Of a stretch of 54,531 nucleotides of DNA, positions 44,523-52,644 are shown piece by piece. Origin of the DNA: a virus; the IMG/VR virus record IMGVR_UViG_3300037042_003862, positions 1 through 54,531 of that record. One strand, written 5' to 3'. A model generated the notes under the pieces. It was given only the letters and a program-made list of their open reading frames with translations. It did no database searches and was not told where the DNA came from. The position numbers and the translations under genes were made by a program. Numbering within the stretch: the stretch's first letter is position 1; each line of letters opens with the position of its first letter.

Positions 44523-47326
44523 TATCGAATCACCTGTGACACGCGGTCCTTGTTTCGAGCCAGAGCATTGATGATGGCCTCGTCCGCCTCGCCGTTGGTG
44601 ATGGCTTGGGGGACCTTACTGGGGTCATCGACGTTGACCACCTGAACGTTCACCTGGGGAGCGGCCCCAGACTGTCCGTTGGGGACGATGCGGCCGGAGC
44701 GTCCCGGCTGGAACAGCTCAGGACCTTCCTCACCCACCATGTAGGAGCGGCCGGCAGTCACAGGCCCACCGGCAGCGCGAGCTTCCGGCAGCTGGGGACC
44801 GTAGGAGTCTGGATTCATCAGAGAGTTGGTTGTGGCGACCCCGGCTGGAGCGCTCAGGCCGAGGGCGGCGCTGATGGCCTGGACAACCAAAAGCCGAATC
44901 AGGACTTTGGTGATCTCTTCCAGCACGCTGACGGCGAACTGCTTGAACGCGAACTCGCCCGTGCGGGTGAACTCAAAGATGGCATCCGTAGCCTTGTCCG
45001 CGAACGTGGTGACGATCCGGTCGCCCACCGAGGCAAAGTCCTCCGCCTCCATCTTCATGCGGAGAAAGGCTCGGCTGAATCCGTCCGCCAGATCGGTCGA
45101 GGACTGGAGCGCCTGGAGCCGAACTCCGTCTAGGGCACGGTTGATCTCCTCGTGGAGAAGCGGCTGTTGACGCAGCAGCTCCTGGAGCCTCAACTCCTCC
45201 TCAACCAACTGCCTCTTGTAGTTGAGGCTCTCGCCGAGCTGGTCGATGGATGCCTGTTGTGCGGCTGCCTGGGTGACCCTTCTTTGCTCTTCAACGAGCT
45301 GCGTCAGGAGCGCAGCCTGCTCCCCTGTCAGTTGAATGCCCTCCCTCCGGAGCTGCTGCTCAATCTGGAGAGTGGAGGCAACAAGCTCGCCCTGCTGAGC
45401 CCGGACGCTCTCCAGTTCGATTGCCTCACGCAGCGACTCGACCTGAACTGCGAACGGGTCCGAGCCCACCGCCTTCTCGGTGTTGTCGCCCAGGCGAGAC
45501 AGGAATGCGTTGTATTCACCCAGACTGATCGTGCCTTGGGCGAGGAGTGCGTTGAGGGCCTCCTGCTTTCGGTTGGCCTCCTCTTGCGGCCCTCGGATCT
45601 CTTCCAGGACGCCGCGCTGATCGGAGAGGAGCTGATTCAGCTCCAGCTTGCCCTGGATGGCGTCGATGTCCGCGGTGTTGGGCACCACGCCAGCCTTCAA
45701 CAACTCCTGGAGACGCTCCTCCAGGTCAATCTGGACTTGCGACTCGCGAGAGAAGGCCCTGCGCCTCTCGATCTCTCGGTCCAGGGAACGCAGCGTGTTC
45801 TGAACAGAGATTGCGTCCAGATCTCTTGCAGCAGCAATCTTCTTGTAGTCCTCTACTTCCTTGACAATCTGTCCTCGCCGCCGTGCGATCTCGCTGGTCA
45901 AGAGCTTGACGCGCTCCCTCTGCTCATCTGTGGCCTCGCCGTTCTGCCCGATGACCCGGTTCAGCTGGTTCAAGTCTCGCTGAAGTCCGGTCAGTCTGTT
46001 TGCCGTCTGGACAAGCGCAGCATCCTTCTCCAGGTTCTCAAAGATTTCCTGGAGTAGCTTTGTCTCCTTAACAGCACCCGCTGTCGCCAAGGACACCAAG
46101 GCGATGGCCGCCGCTCCCAGGGCGAGAAGCGGGTTGAGTGTTGCGAACTTAACAACCAAACTCCCGATCAACGGGATCAGCTTTGTGGCGAATGCCGCAG
46201 CTAGGCCAAGTGCTGCCTGAGTGGTGATCTCGATGTTACGGGCGAAGAACTGAAACACCGCGGAGACGGCATTGAACGTCTTGGTCAGGGCGCTGTTTGC
46301 CCCCAGCTCTCCAACACGGAGAACAAAACCTTCAATTGCGGCACGGGAACGAAGGAGGGCCCCGTTGAGGCTGTTGTCGATATCCGCTGCTGTCCTCTTT
46401 GCTGACCCACCGGCCTTGTCAAGTCGATCCGTCAGCTGAGTCAGCTTGGGGATCTGGTTGGCAAGGACTTCAAAGGCCGGACCGCCGCGGTCACCGAAGA
46501 TTTCAAGGGCGAGACCGGCGTCAACTCCGGCATCCTTGAGGACAGTCAGCGCCTGGGTCAGGCCTACCTGAGACACCGAGACCTCAGCAGCGCTGATGCC
46601 GAGGGACTCCAGAACGCGCCTCGTGGCCGTGGTCGGGCCTTCCAGCTCGGAGAGGATGCGCTTGAGGCCCGTGCCGGCAAGGCTGGCCTTCAAGCCCGCG
46701 TCCGAGAGGATGCCGAGAGCCGCGTTGGTGGACTCAAACGAGATGCCGACGCTCGCCGCAATCGGAGCGACAAACTTGAGGGCGTCACCGAGTTCTTGGA
46801 CGCTGGTGTTGGTCTTGTTCGCCGTGTCGGCAAGAACGTCTGCCACGCGACCCATCTGCGTGGCCTGGAGTCGAAACCCGCGGAGAGAGGTTGCTGCGAT
46901 GTCCGCGGCGTCCGAGAGGCCCAGGCCGCCCGCCGTCGCTAGCACGAGGGTGTCTGATACCGCCTCAAGGGCCTCGGTTCCAGAGAAGCCGGCACGACTC
47001 AGGTTCAGCAACGATTCCGCCGCGGCGGTGGCCGTGAATCGAGTCGTTGTGCCTAGTGAGAGGGCCTTCTCCTTCAGGTCCTCAAATGCCTGCCCTGTGG
47101 CTCCGGAAACGGCACGGACCGTAGCCATGGCCTCGCTGAACGCGGCAAGAGAGCGGACCCCCGCGGTGATGAGGGAGCCACTAACAATGCCACCAAACAC
47201 CCCCAAGATCGTGTTGCGCAGGCGGTTGGCGCGGTCATTGATGTTGTCCAGCTCGTCACGAACCCGCTTTGCGCCCGGGGCGGCTCCGCGTGGGTTGATG
47301 ATGACGTCAATCCGGAACTCAACCAT
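44522..47326 (-). CDS. tape measure protein
   Basis: This 934-aa protein has the TP901/PhageMin_Tail core at about residues 60-310 (FSEAMATVRAVSGATGQAFE, LSLGTTTRFTATAAAESL, FVAPIAASVGISFE). Hydrophobic segments lie near residues 370-420 and 800-840, with a long coiled coil between. At roughly 0.15 nm per residue the length predicts a tail of about 140 nm. It follows the frameshifted chaperones as expected. Confidence 0.95.
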   Translation of the reverse strand: MVEFRIDVIINPRGAAPGAKRVRDELDNINDRANRLRNTILGVFGGIVSGSLITAGVRSLAAFSEAMATVRAVSGATGQAFEDLKEKALSLGTTTRFTATAAAESLLNLSRAGFSGTEALEAVSDTLVLATAGGLGLSDAADIAATSLRGFRLQATQMGRVADVLADTANKTNTSVQELGDALKFVAPIAASVGISFESTNAALGILSDAGLKASLAGTGLKRILSELEGPTTATRRVLESLGISAAEVSVSQVGLTQALTVLKDAGVDAGLALEIFGDRGGPAFEVLANQIPKLTQLTDRLDKAGGSAKRTAADIDNSLNGALLRSRAAIEGFVLRVGELGANSALTKTFNAVSAVFQFFARNIEITTQAALGLAAAFATKLIPLIGSLVVKFATLNPLLALGAAAIALVSLATAGAVKETKLLQEIFENLEKDAALVQTANRLTGLQRDLNQLNRVIGQNGEATDEQRERVKLLTSEIARRRGQIVKEVEDYKKIAAARDLDAISVQNTLRSLDREIERRRAFSRESQVQIDLEERLQELLKAGVVPNTADIDAIQGKLELNQLLSDQRGVLEEIRGPQEEANRKQEALNALLAQGTISLGEYNAFLSRLGDNTEKAVGSDPFAVQVESLREAIELESVRAQQGELVASTLQIEQQLRREGIQLTGEQAALLTQLVEEQRRVTQAAAQQASIDQLGESLNYKRQLVEEELRLQELLRQQPLLHEEINRALDGVRLQALQSSTDLADGFSRAFLRMKMEAEDFASVGDRIVTTFADKATDAIFEFTRTGEFAFKQFAVSVLEEITKVLIRLLVVQAISAALGLSAPAGVATTNSLMNPDSYGPQLPEARAAGGPVTAGRSYMVGEEGPELFQPGRSGRIVPNGQSGAAPQVNVQVVNVDDPSKVPQAITNGEADEAIINALARNKDRVSQVIR

Positions 47327-47335
47327 CAGACTACC

Positions 47336-47725
47336 TCACCGCTTCAGCGTGGACTTCGACCGCTTTGCCTTTCGAGCCTGATCTTGTTCTTTGTGACGTT
47401 GGGTTTCTCGGAGGTCGCTGAGGTAGACCTCATCCATTTCACGGATGAGGACCTCCAGGACTCCTATCATAGCACGGTCGAGGCCTTTGCGCTCGCCATA
47501 CATCACAATCTTAGACCAGGGGATGGGGCCGATGGCGGTTCCAAACGCCCGCTCGCTGCACAGGTCAGCGAAAGCGCGCAGCCAGAAGTCATCGCCCCGC
47601 ACCTCCGCGGGCTTCTTCACATACCAGTCGGGAAGTCGCCCCGAGTTGGCGTTTTGGTACTGACCCGACTCCACCGCCCACCCGTCCCGGGCGTAGCGGA
47701 GGTCCCAGCGGAGCCGGTCGGTCAG
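47336..47725 (-). CDS. tail assembly chaperone extension (GT-like, by -1 frameshift)
   Basis: This is the continuation of the chaperone frame after a -1 slip at GGGAAAC. The frame downstream of the slip reads LTDRLRWDLRYARDGWAVES and on to YVKKPAEVRGDDFWLRAF, and is clearly protein-like upstream of its first possible start (GTG 47674). The fusion with the 149-aa upstream product would be about 278 aa. The short basic C terminus is (KRSKSTLKR). As in lambda gpG-GT, the longer product would bind the tail tube protein and the tape measure. Confidence 0.75.
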   Translation of the reverse strand: MTDRLRWDLRYARDGWAVESGQYQNANSGRLPDWYVKKPAEVRGDDFWLRAFADLCSERAFGTAIGPIPWSKIVMYGERKGLDRAMIGVLEVLIREMDEVYLSDLRETQRHKEQDQARKAKRSKSTLKR

Positions 47726-48171
47726 TTTCCCGCCAGCTCCTGGGCATCCGGCGGCAGTTCGTCCCCCTGCTGGAGGAACCGCTCCGGGGTCGAGGCGAAG
47801 GTGCGCAGGCGGTCAAAGAGCCAGGCGGGGAGCTTGGCGCAGAACTCTCGGCAGTGGTCCGCGCTGAAGGGGATCCCCTCGTTGGTCTTGCGGTTGAGGA
47901 CGCCCTCCCAACCGACGATCACAAACCGGGGATACAGCTCCCGGTCCTCACTGCGGTTGAGTTCGGCGTCCTCGACCGTCACCCGGTCCGTCCGGACCGC
48001 TCGGCGGGCCCGATTGCCGGCGCGGCGCAACAGGCCGTTGTAGTAGCCGCGATTGGCCTCAGTCGCAGGACGGAGCTGGATGCGCGCACCGGGGGAGAGT
48101 TCCGGAAGGTCGCACCAGGCAGTGTTCTCCTGGGCAACTTCCAGATGGTCGAAGTCGAAAGTGTCGCTCAT
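47722..48171 (-). CDS. tail assembly chaperone (G-like)
   Basis: This 149-aa protein is encoded between the tail tube and tape-measure genes, the normal place of G-type chaperones. It contains GARIQLRPATEANRGYYNGL and a C-terminal helix region AWLFDRLRTFASTPERFLQQ. Its last sense codons GCG GGA AAC are followed at once by TGA, and form the slippery heptamer for the GT-like extension. Confidence 0.85.
   Translation of the reverse strand: MSDTFDFDHLEVAQENTAWCDLPELSPGARIQLRPATEANRGYYNGLLRRAGNRARRAVRTDRVTVEDAELNRSEDRELYPRFVIVGWEGVLNRKTNEGIPFSADHCREFCAKLPAWLFDRLRTFASTPERFLQQGDELPPDAQELAGN
47725..47731 (-). other. programmed -1 frameshift site GGGAAAC
   Basis: On the minus strand the 0-frame codons GCG GGA AAC place G-GGA-AAC in slippery register, immediately before the TGA stop (47722-47724). 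Lambda uses the close relative GGGAAAG. Confidence 0.75.
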
Positions 48172-48202
48172 GGTTCTACAGGTTCAGGGGGTTCGGGTCC
48201 TC

Positions 48203-48217
48203 GGGCCTATCAGGCCC
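48203..48217. other. short hairpin over the tail tube stop codon
   Basis: GGGCCT (48203-48208) and AGGCCC (48212-48217) pair around a loop that contains the stop of the tail tube gene. There is no T-run. Possibly an mRNA 3'-end stabiliser. Confidence 0.35.
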
Positions 48218-49805
48218 AAGGAACAACGGGGAACAGGCTGATGCCGAGGTTGTAGCCGTAGGTGGACGAGGTGAACGTCTGCCCGGTGATGGACACCAGG
48301 ACCGACGCGTCAACCGGGAACTCTCGCGCACCGTCGCCAAACGTCATCTCGGGGATGTCAAAGGCAACGGCCCCGTCCTCGTTCTTGAGGATGGCGAGGA
48401 ACGTCACTGTCTCATTGTCCTTGATGGCGTTGACGATGTCCTTGCTCGTGAAGAGCATCTGGCCCTCCAGGTCCACTTCAAACAGGCCGCTGTTCATGAA
48501 GCGGGCTCCGAGCGTGCCCAGGCACTTCTCCGGGCTCACGTTGTTTCGGATCGACAGCGTCAGGTCCTTGAAACAGACATCGGAAACGCTGCTGATGACG
48601 TCCGTCGAGAGCGCGGCAAAGTTGGAGGCCGTGTTCACGGCCGTGGTCCGGAGAGGAGTCACGGCGCTGCTCGGCCCGGTCTTGCGGGTGGGTGTGATGT
48701 CGTCCGAGTTAGTCCCAATGAAGGAGTAGCTCATCGTGGCCTTGTCGCTGATCGGCATCGTGATGCTGACCTCGTTGACAAAGTTGCCGATGGCATACTC
48801 ATACTCTGGGGTGCTGACTCCGCCCAGCTCGGGATACGTCACCTCCATCTGGTAGCTCAGCTCCAGATAGCGGGTGTCGTCCGAGTTGGAGGTGACAGCA
48901 ACGTCGCGCAGGAAGCGACCAAACAGGAGGTCCTGGCTAGCCCCCGCGCCCGGGCCTACGTGAACGTCACTCGCAATGCCGAGCGTCGAGGACAGCTTGT
49001 CCAGGTTGAGGGTCGTTGCGGAGATGGCCGTGATGCGAGCGTAGCCGTAGCTGACCACGCCGCCGGCACCCAGACCGTTCTGGACCACACCCGTAGTCGG
49101 GTTGGCCGAGCCGATGTGGATGAACTGTCCGACCTTCAGACCCAGGGTGGTGAAGCTAACAGCCGTGGCCGAGACCAACGTGGCAGTCAGGCCCGACCCG
49201 GCAATCGTCAGAGTCAAGTCCGCGTCGTTCAGGACGCGCAGACCGCAAACCTGAAGACTGGCGTTGGTGGGGGGAGTCTCCACCACCAAGGACGAACCAC
49301 CACAGGTGATCGTTGAGCCTGCCGCGCCAAGGTCCGCCGTCAGGACATGAAGGCCGTTGTTGGCCGCGTTCGTGTAACCCTTCGCCCAGAGGAGGGTGGC
49401 GCGGTCGCCTGTCACCCACTGGACCTTGCCGGCGAGGAGGGTTGTGGCCGACACGACGGTGAACGTGGTTCCCGAGGCGACTGTGGGAGGCAAAAGGCCG
49501 CCCGTGAACCGGAGGTTGAACTCATCGTTTGCGAACTCCGCGAACATGAACCCCTCGGCGAAGTCCGCGAACGCATCCATGGTCAGGTCCGTCTCAAACT
49601 CGACAGCCGAGTCCAAGTCCGTGACCGTGCCCTTGCGGCGGCCGCGGTCCTGGCTGATGGGCCGACGGACCGTAGTGGCGATGGTGGCGCCATACGAGCC
49701 GATGGTGTCGAACTCAGCGAGACGCCAGCCGGTGGTAACGGCCACGCCAATGGAAGATTCGGTGCAGAACCGAAGGCTGGTGTTGTTGGTATTGACGCGT
49801 GCCAT
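48210..49805 (-). CDS. major tail tube protein
   Basis: This 531-aa protein begins MARVNTNNTSLRFCTESSIG and has the pattern of phage tail tube proteins (R-x-I-x-x-DRGRRKG near residue 50 and YLELSYQMEVTYPEL, YEYAIGNFVNEVSI later). It is about 200 residues longer than usual: residues about 105-285 hold an inserted beta-rich stretch with repeats such as GGLLPPTVASGTTFTVVS and GLKVGQFIHIGS. The insertion probably forms surface-exposed Ig-like domains on the tail. Confidence 0.85.
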   Translation of the reverse strand: MARVNTNNTSLRFCTESSIGVAVTTGWRLAEFDTIGSYGATIATTVRRPISQDRGRRKGTVTDLDSAVEFETDLTMDAFADFAEGFMFAEFANDEFNLRFTGGLLPPTVASGTTFTVVSATTLLAGKVQWVTGDRATLLWAKGYTNAANNGLHVLTADLGAAGSTITCGGSSLVVETPPTNASLQVCGLRVLNDADLTLTIAGSGLTATLVSATAVSFTTLGLKVGQFIHIGSANPTTGVVQNGLGAGGVVSYGYARITAISATTLNLDKLSSTLGIASDVHVGPGAGASQDLLFGRFLRDVAVTSNSDDTRYLELSYQMEVTYPELGGVSTPEYEYAIGNFVNEVSITMPISDKATMSYSFIGTNSDDITPTRKTGPSSAVTPLRTTAVNTASNFAALSTDVISSVSDVCFKDLTLSIRNNVSPEKCLGTLGARFMNSGLFEVDLEGQMLFTSKDIVNAIKDNETVTFLAILKNEDGAVAFDIPEMTFGDGAREFPVDASVLVSITGQTFTSSTYGYNLGISLFPVVPWA

Positions 49806-49813
49806 TTGTTACC

Positions 49814-50236
49814 TCACTTGCGTTCGTCGTATTCAAACTCGCACTCAACCAGCACCTGATACCATCCACCGTCATCCGGCCCGATCTCTCGGATGATGAC
49901 GTCATTGAACCGTATCGCATTGCTGGCGAGCGTTGTGCCCTCAAAGATATCGCGAGCAGATTGCGCAAGCGTGTCTGCTTCCCGGGTTCCTTGATTCAGG
50001 GGCGTGAAAACTTGGATGAAGCAGACTCCCGAGCGGCTGTAACGGTTGAGCCCGCCGGACCCCATCCCACCCTTAGCCTCCAAACTGGAGCCTTGGTGAC
50101 GGACGGAGACTCGGACCCACTCAGAGCCCGCAGGGGGGTCATAGGCCTCGTTGTCCAGGGTGATGGGGCTAGTAGCCCCCCACCCCGTGATGAAATGCTG
50201 ATAGATGGTCTCTCGCGCATCTACGAGGGTGACCAT
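49814..50236 (-). CDS. tail terminator-like protein
   Basis: This 140-aa protein fits the DUF4128/tail-terminator pattern: a short N-terminal helix (LVDARETIYQHFITGW), then beta strands EWVRVSVRHQGSS, GVCFIQVFTPLNQGTREAD and a C-terminal WYQVLVECEFEYDERK. It is encoded between the neck and tail tube genes, where the terminator gene is expected. Predicted to cap the tail tube and meet the connector. Confidence 0.85.
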   Translation of the reverse strand: MVTLVDARETIYQHFITGWGATSPITLDNEAYDPPAGSEWVRVSVRHQGSSLEAKGGMGSGGLNRYSRSGVCFIQVFTPLNQGTREADTLAQSARDIFEGTTLASNAIRFNDVIIREIGPDDGGWYQVLVECEFEYDERK

Positions 50237-50667
50237 CAGACCACCCTCCCGAAGAAGCCCGCCCCGCCGCCAAAGAGGTCCGACTGAACAGCCTTGCGGA
50301 TGGCGTTCTGAACGAACCCGGCCGGGGCCTGTCGAGAGCTTCCCTGGTTCAGGCGGTAGATGTAGGGGACTGCGTTGCTGATGTAGATCGGTCCCTGGTC
50401 TCGCCGGTATGACGTGACCACGCGAACCGTTCCGGCCTGCTGGTCCGCTCCGCTGACCGCCTGCTTCGACCCGGTAGGGCTGTCCACACGCGACCCGATG
50501 TTGGGCACCCAGTTGGACCGAGCCCAGCCGGTGTCCACCGGGGTTCCATAGTCGTTGTTGGGGGTCGTCACCAGGTTCGCCACGATGTCCAACGCGAGCT
50601 TCTTGAGGATCTTGTCAAGGAACTCCTCCAGGCTCGTGATGACCAGGCGAATGCTGTTCTGGCTCAT
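50236..50667 (-). CDS. head-tail joining protein (HK97 gp10-like)
   Basis: This 143-aa protein has an N-terminal helical part and a PVDTGWARSNWVPNIG motif that matches the PVxTGxLRxS signature of HK97 gp10-like neck proteins, followed by PIYISNAVPYIYRLNQGSS (NxxxYxxxLExG equivalent). ATG overlaps the next gene's stop. Head completion/neck role. Confidence 0.85.
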   Translation of the reverse strand: MSQNSIRLVITSLEEFLDKILKKLALDIVANLVTTPNNDYGTPVDTGWARSNWVPNIGSRVDSPTGSKQAVSGADQQAGTVRVVTSYRRDQGPIYISNAVPYIYRLNQGSSRQAPAGFVQNAIRKAVQSDLFGGGAGFFGRVV

Positions 50668-51104
50668 GAGTCAGACAGAGCGACCTTCAGGGCCTTGTCG
50701 AGGCCCTTCACCATGCGCCACTTTCCGTTGCGGAGAAGCACGTCATAGCTGTTCCCGCCGAGGGACTTGACGTTGGGGGGCAGGTCCGACTCTTCGCAGG
50801 CCGCCTCCGGCTCCTGAGGCAGCTCAGCCGCCGCTGGCGCCGGGGACAGCGATGCCTCGGGAACCACGAGCAAGCCGAGCTTGACCGCGAACTCCCGAGA
50901 GCCGATCACACGAGCGTTCCACCACACCTTCATACGGTGAGCCCCGATGAAGGCGGAGATGTCCGGCGTCACATCCTCTCCAGGCAGCACAATATCCTTC
51001 CCGGGCATGCCGAGGCGGAGACGCTTGATGAAGACCATCGCAGCGTTTGGGCTGTAGTGCTCCTTCCAGGAGCGAACCAGGCGACGGACTACGGTATTGC
51101 TCAT
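50664..51104 (-). CDS. probable head-tail connector-region protein
   Basis: This 146-aa protein begins MSNTVVRRLVRSWKEHYSPN and has a Pro/Ala/Glu-rich linker (residues about 85-105) and a compact C-terminal beta hairpin (SYDVLLRNGKWRMVKGL). It lies between the capsid gene and the neck gene, where head-tail connector proteins are encoded. No sequence family is recognised, so the role is from position only. Confidence 0.7.
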   Translation of the reverse strand: MSNTVVRRLVRSWKEHYSPNAAMVFIKRLRLGMPGKDIVLPGEDVTPDISAFIGAHRMKVWWNARVIGSREFAVKLGLLVVPEASLSPAPAAAELPQEPEAACEESDLPPNVKSLGGNSYDVLLRNGKWRMVKGLDKALKVALSDS

Positions 51105-51120
51105 GATTCTCGGTTGTTGG

Positions 51121-51142
51121 GCCCCGGCATCGCTGCCGGGGC
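51121..51142. other. strong hairpin after the capsid gene
   Basis: GCCCCGGCA (51121-51129) and TGCCGGGGC (51134-51142) form a perfect 9-bp stem, 7 bp past the capsid stop. Without a T-run it is more likely an RNA-stabilising or partial terminator structure. Confidence 0.6.
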
Positions 51143-51148
51143 GTTGGA

Positions 51149-52138
51149 TCAGGCCACGACGCCGCTGAAGAAGTAGCCGAGGTCAGCGGCCACCTTCTTG
51201 TGGCTGAACGCCATCTCGATCTCCACGCGGTCCGACTCCAGGTGCTCCATGCGCATGCGCTTCATGCGCGTCCCGAGCGCGCCCGCGCCGAGGAAGCCGG
51301 TCCAGGAGAAGGTGTAGCCCGCGCTCGGGATCATGATGCCCGGCGAGGGCGCAGCGTAGACCAGCAGCGCGTGCTTGCCACCGATGTAGCTGTGGACGTT
51401 GGTCGCACCCTCGTTTGCGGTGTTGGAGATGGAGTCCATGACGAGGATCTCATCCATCTCAAACAGAGCCGCGAGGTTCTGCTTCATCACCAGCGCCGTG
51501 CCCGCCGTCTGGCCGCGGTCAACACGACCGACGATGTCGGGGTGGTCGAGCAGGTAGTCAAAGGCCGAGCGGCCCAGGACCATCTTGTTGGGGCGGAAGC
51601 CCGTGCGCTCATGGACCGTGCGCGCAGCCAATCGCACGTTCTCGATCGGCGTGCTGGCGGCCTCGTTCCACTGCTGAACCTGACTCGCGCCAGGGGCCCC
51701 CGAGACGCCAGTGACGTCCGTGGTCCAGATGCTGGTCGTGAAGAAGTTGTCCACCCAGTTCTTCTCCTTGCGGATCAGAGCCTTGGTAGTCAAGAACTCG
51801 GTGGCCTCACGGTCGAGCTGGAGCGGCGAATCCGCGTTGGATCGAACCTGGTCGGCGATGTCCTTGTGCAGAGCCCAGACATCGGCGGAGTAGCTGTCGG
51901 TGGACAGGCTGTAGGACGAACCCGCCGACTCCGCGCCGGGGGCGCGCAACTTCATCTCATCGCGGTTGAACATGCCGCGATCATAAGTGAAATACTTGTC
52001 GGACTGCTTGCTGACGGGAACGACGGGGAACACGCGGTCAGCCACGAAGTTGGCCGCCGCCTGCATGAAGGCAACGCTGATGTTCGACAGCGGCCTGTCG
52101 ACATGAACGTCACTGCGAGACGGTTGAATGTAGGGCAC
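51149..52138 (-). CDS. major capsid protein (E-type)
   Basis: This 329-aa protein of the Phage_cap_E family (lambda E-like branch of the HK97 fold) has FVADRVFPVVPVSKQSDKYF near the N terminus, NWVDNFFTTSIW, ARTVHERTGFRPNKMVLG and the C-terminal VEIEMAFSHKKVAADLGYFF. AAGGAG lies ten bases before the ATG. Flanking hairpins and the preceding decoration gene fit a highly expressed capsid unit. Confidence 0.95.
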   Translation of the reverse strand: MPYIQPSRSDVHVDRPLSNISVAFMQAAANFVADRVFPVVPVSKQSDKYFTYDRGMFNRDEMKLRAPGAESAGSSYSLSTDSYSADVWALHKDIADQVRSNADSPLQLDREATEFLTTKALIRKEKNWVDNFFTTSIWTTDVTGVSGAPGASQVQQWNEAASTPIENVRLAARTVHERTGFRPNKMVLGRSAFDYLLDHPDIVGRVDRGQTAGTALVMKQNLAALFEMDEILVMDSISNTANEGATNVHSYIGGKHALLVYAAPSPGIMIPSAGYTFSWTGFLGAGALGTRMKRMRMEHLESDRVEIEMAFSHKKVAADLGYFFSGVVA

Positions 52139-52163
52139 TTTAGAAACTCCTTGAAGATGGTTG

Positions 52164-52195
52164 GATCAGAATGCTGCTCCCACGGCATCCTGATC
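52164..52195. other. imperfect 13-bp hairpin between decoration and capsid genes
   Basis: GATCAGAATGCTG (52164-52176) and CGGCATCCTGATC (52183-52195) pair with one mismatch and one wobble. It lies in the capsid leader, so it could protect the message or act as a processing site. Confidence 0.5.
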
Positions 52196-52198
52196 AGA

Positions 52199-52582
52199 TC
52201 AGGCCTGGTCGCGGTCCTTGAGGAATTGGATCTCGATGATGTCGCCAGCGACGGTAGCCGCCGTCAGGGCCTTGCCGGCCGTGTAGTTGTTCACGCCCGA
52301 AACGGCCGTGATGGCGCGGCCCGAGGTGTCGCTGCCAATCGTGTCGCCCACCGACACCGCCGCCCCGGCCGTGACCTTGGCAATGCCGCCGTTGGGAATG
52401 ACCATGGGGAACACGTCCCCGTCAGCCGCGCCGGTCTCGGCCGCGATGCCGTCGAAGTCGCCTTGCGCGCTCGACACCTGGTCATACTTGCTATCGCCCG
52501 CGGCCAGGACCACGAAGCGGGAAGCCGTGATGGCCGAGCCGGCAATGCGGCTGACCGTTTGAACACCCTGATAGGTGGACAT
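52199..52582 (-). CDS. head decoration protein (DUF2190-like)
   Basis: This 127-aa protein is rich in Gly, Ala, Val and Thr: GSAITASRFVVLAAGD, GIAAETGAADGD, GGIAKVTAGAAVSVGD and SGRAITAVSG. This pattern is that of DUF2190/capsid-cement proteins that trim and stabilise capsids. It is encoded directly before the capsid gene, as in many siphoviruses. Confidence 0.85.
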   Translation of the reverse strand: MSTYQGVQTVSRIAGSAITASRFVVLAAGDSKYDQVSSAQGDFDGIAAETGAADGDVFPMVIPNGGIAKVTAGAAVSVGDTIGSDTSGRAITAVSGVNNYTAGKALTAATVAGDIIEIQFLKDRDQA

Positions 52583-52621
52583 GTTAACTCCTGCGGAAGA
52601 TCTGTTGGTTGGATTGGGAAG

Positions 52622-52641
52622 GAGCCCGCCGAGGCGGGCTC
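52622..52641. other. GC-rich hairpin after the scaffold gene
   Basis: GAGCCCGCC (52622-52630) and GGCGGGCTC (52633-52641) form a 9-bp stem four bases past the scaffold stop. It is the first of three hairpins that bracket the decoration and capsid genes. Confidence 0.55.
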
Positions 52642-52644
52642 AGG

